NCBI RefSeq assembly: GCF_014201115.1
Contig: NZ_JACHDO010000001.1
Location: forward strand, 2,046,001 to 2,110,000
Direction of reading: 5' to 3'
Length of the DNA: 64,000 nucleotides
From: Nocardiopsis metallicus
Lineage (GTDB): Bacteria > Actinomycetota > Actinomycetes > Streptosporangiales > Streptosporangiaceae
Position numbers and translations under genes: made by a program. Positions 63,142 through 64,000 of this stretch are shown here, piece after piece (the stretch's first letter is position 1; the number at the start of each line of letters is the position of its first letter). Below the pieces are notes generated by a model. That model was not told the origin of the DNA. It searched no databases and saw only the letters and a program-made list of their open reading frames with translations.

Positions 63142-64000
63142 GAGCTCTCCTTCACGCGGTCGACGCCCCAGGCCTTGGCGAGGCCGTCGGCGGACAGGTT
63201 CAGCCCGACGACCAGGGTCGCCAGGGCGATGATGGGTGCCAGGCTCGCCCACGGCACCACGACCATCGCGGTGCGGTTCTCCGCCACCATCAGCCCCCAG
63301 TCCGGGGTCGGCGGGTTGGCGCCGAAGCCCAGGAAGGAGAGCGAGCTGATGAGAAGGACCACCCAGGAGGCGCGCATCGCGAACTCCACGGAGACCACGT
63401 TGACGATGTTGGGCAGGACCTCGCGGACCAGGATCGGGAGAGTGCGCTCGCCTCGGGCCCGGGCCGCGGTGACGTAGTCGAGCGGGGCCACGCCCAGGGC
63501 GGCCGCCCGCACCACGCGCACCACCTGTGGGGAGTAGACGATCGTCACCGCCAGGACGATCACCGCCGGTCCGGCGCCGAGCACGGTGACGACCACCAGC
63601 AGGGCCAGGATCGGCGGGATCGCCAGGACGGCGTCGAGCACACGCATCAGCGCGTCGTCGAACCATCCTCCCCTGAGCGCGGTGACACAGCCCAGAAGGG
63701 TGCCGAGGGCGACCGCGCAGGCGGTCGCGGCGAACGAGACGACCAGGGCGTACTGTCCGCCGTAGAGCACCCGGGTGAGGACGTCGCGGCCCAGGGCGTC
63801 GGTGCCCGCCCAGTGGTCGGGGCCCGGACCGAGGAGTGCCTGGTCGGGCGTGTTGGCGGTGGGTGAGTACGGGGTGAGCAGCGGTGCGAGCAGGGCCAGC
63901 AGGACGTGCAGGGCGACCAGGCCCAGGCCCACCGTCGCCGGGGTGGAGCGGGTCAGCGAGCGCAGGGCGCGCCGCAGGGCTCCGGGCGCCGGGGCCGACC
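63138..64000 (-). CDS. Peptide ABC transporter permease, DppC-type (partial)
   Basis: This open frame runs off the right edge, so the start is missing. The visible 287 residues begin with a basic segment (RRALRSLTRST), then a signal-anchor helix (VALHVLLALLAPLLTPYSP) and the periplasmic HWAGTDALGRDVLTRVLYGG motif. About five more transmembrane helices follow, with the EAA-type loop YVTAARARGERTLPILVREVLPN at about 180. The frame clearly continues to the window edge, so a start at 63932 would be artificial. It is a permease subunit of a peptide or nickel-type importer. Confidence 0.88.
   Translation of the reverse strand, partial: SAPAPGALRRALRSLTRSTPATVGLGLVALHVLLALLAPLLTPYSPTANTPDQALLGPGPDHWAGTDALGRDVLTRVLYGGQYALVVSFAATACAVALGTLLGCVTALRGGWFDDALMRVLDAVLAIPPILALLVVVTVLGAGPAVIVLAVTIVYSPQVVRVVRAAALGVAPLDYVTAARARGERTLPILVREVLPNIVNVVSVEFAMRASWVVLLISSLSFLGFGANPPTPDWGLMVAENRTAMVVVPWASLAPIIALATLVVGLNLSADGLAKAWGVDRVKESS

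Overview
The window is a 64 kb piece of a very high-GC actinobacterial chromosome. Codons are overwhelmingly G/C-ending. Starts are often GTG or TTG, and operons are joined by ATGA or GTGA stop/start overlaps. Lineage markers include an Scr1-type XRE regulator with a DUF397 partner, a DtxR/IdeR-type iron box, Zur-like boxes, LtrA, Lrp and ECF regulators. The overall flavour is Streptosporangiales, possibly Nocardiopsis; the genus is an inference, not something the sequence proves. No rRNA, tRNA, CRISPR array, transposase or phage module was seen.

Layout. 1-7.8 kb: a TetR repressor with a clear palindromic operator, divergent from a four-gene oxidation operon (flavin amine oxidase, Baeyer-Villiger-type monooxygenase, alpha/beta hydrolase, GMC oxidoreductase), followed by an AI-2E family permease. 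7.9-10.7 kb: a 52-residue protein that is almost only a sortase signal, a broken family 2 glycosyltransferase, a LapA-domain protein and a DUF389 membrane protein. 10.7-18 kb: an Lrp-controlled amino acid locus (aminotransferase, EamA exporter, M20 peptidase), an ArsR-like regulator with an MFS pump, and a cysteine-desulfurase-like enzyme. 18-25 kb: an FHA-flavoprotein fusion, an adenylate-cyclase-like receptor coupled to a Crp regulator, an ECF sigma factor with a convergent zinc-finger anti-sigma, and a lipoprotein. 25-34.9 kb: a TetR-controlled CPBP protease/glycosidase-like fusion, LtrA, an acyl-CoA synthetase, a PanE-like reductase, lipoproteins, and a divergent HxlR/quinone-reductase pair.

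Metal region, 35-53.5 kb. First comes an iron locus: a heterodimeric exporter-fold ABC transporter divergent from a siderophore-interacting reductase across a strong iron box, and a siderophore-binding lipoprotein with its own iron box. Then, after an SGNH-hydrolase pseudogene and a HAD enzyme, comes a FecCD-type ABC uptake operon behind a perfect Zur-like palindrome that overlaps a TATAAT -10. An XRE/DUF397 island follows. Then comes a tightly overlapping four-gene operon (methyltransferase, DUF364 'heavy-metal chelation' protein, GHMP kinase, SbnA/cysteine-synthase-like PLP enzyme) divergent from an MFS exporter. The intergenic region between these two carries two more Zur-like boxes sharing a 13-bp core. 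I interpret the uptake, biosynthesis and export units as one zinc-responsive system that makes, exports and re-imports a small metal chelator (zincophore). This is the most interesting candidate in the window.

53.5-64 kb: a zinc-type alcohol dehydrogenase, an AraC regulator, a VOC protein with a UvrA-like drug-resistance ATPase, and a peptide-transporter operon (permease running off the window, fused two-domain ATPase, CocE-type hydrolase, TetR).
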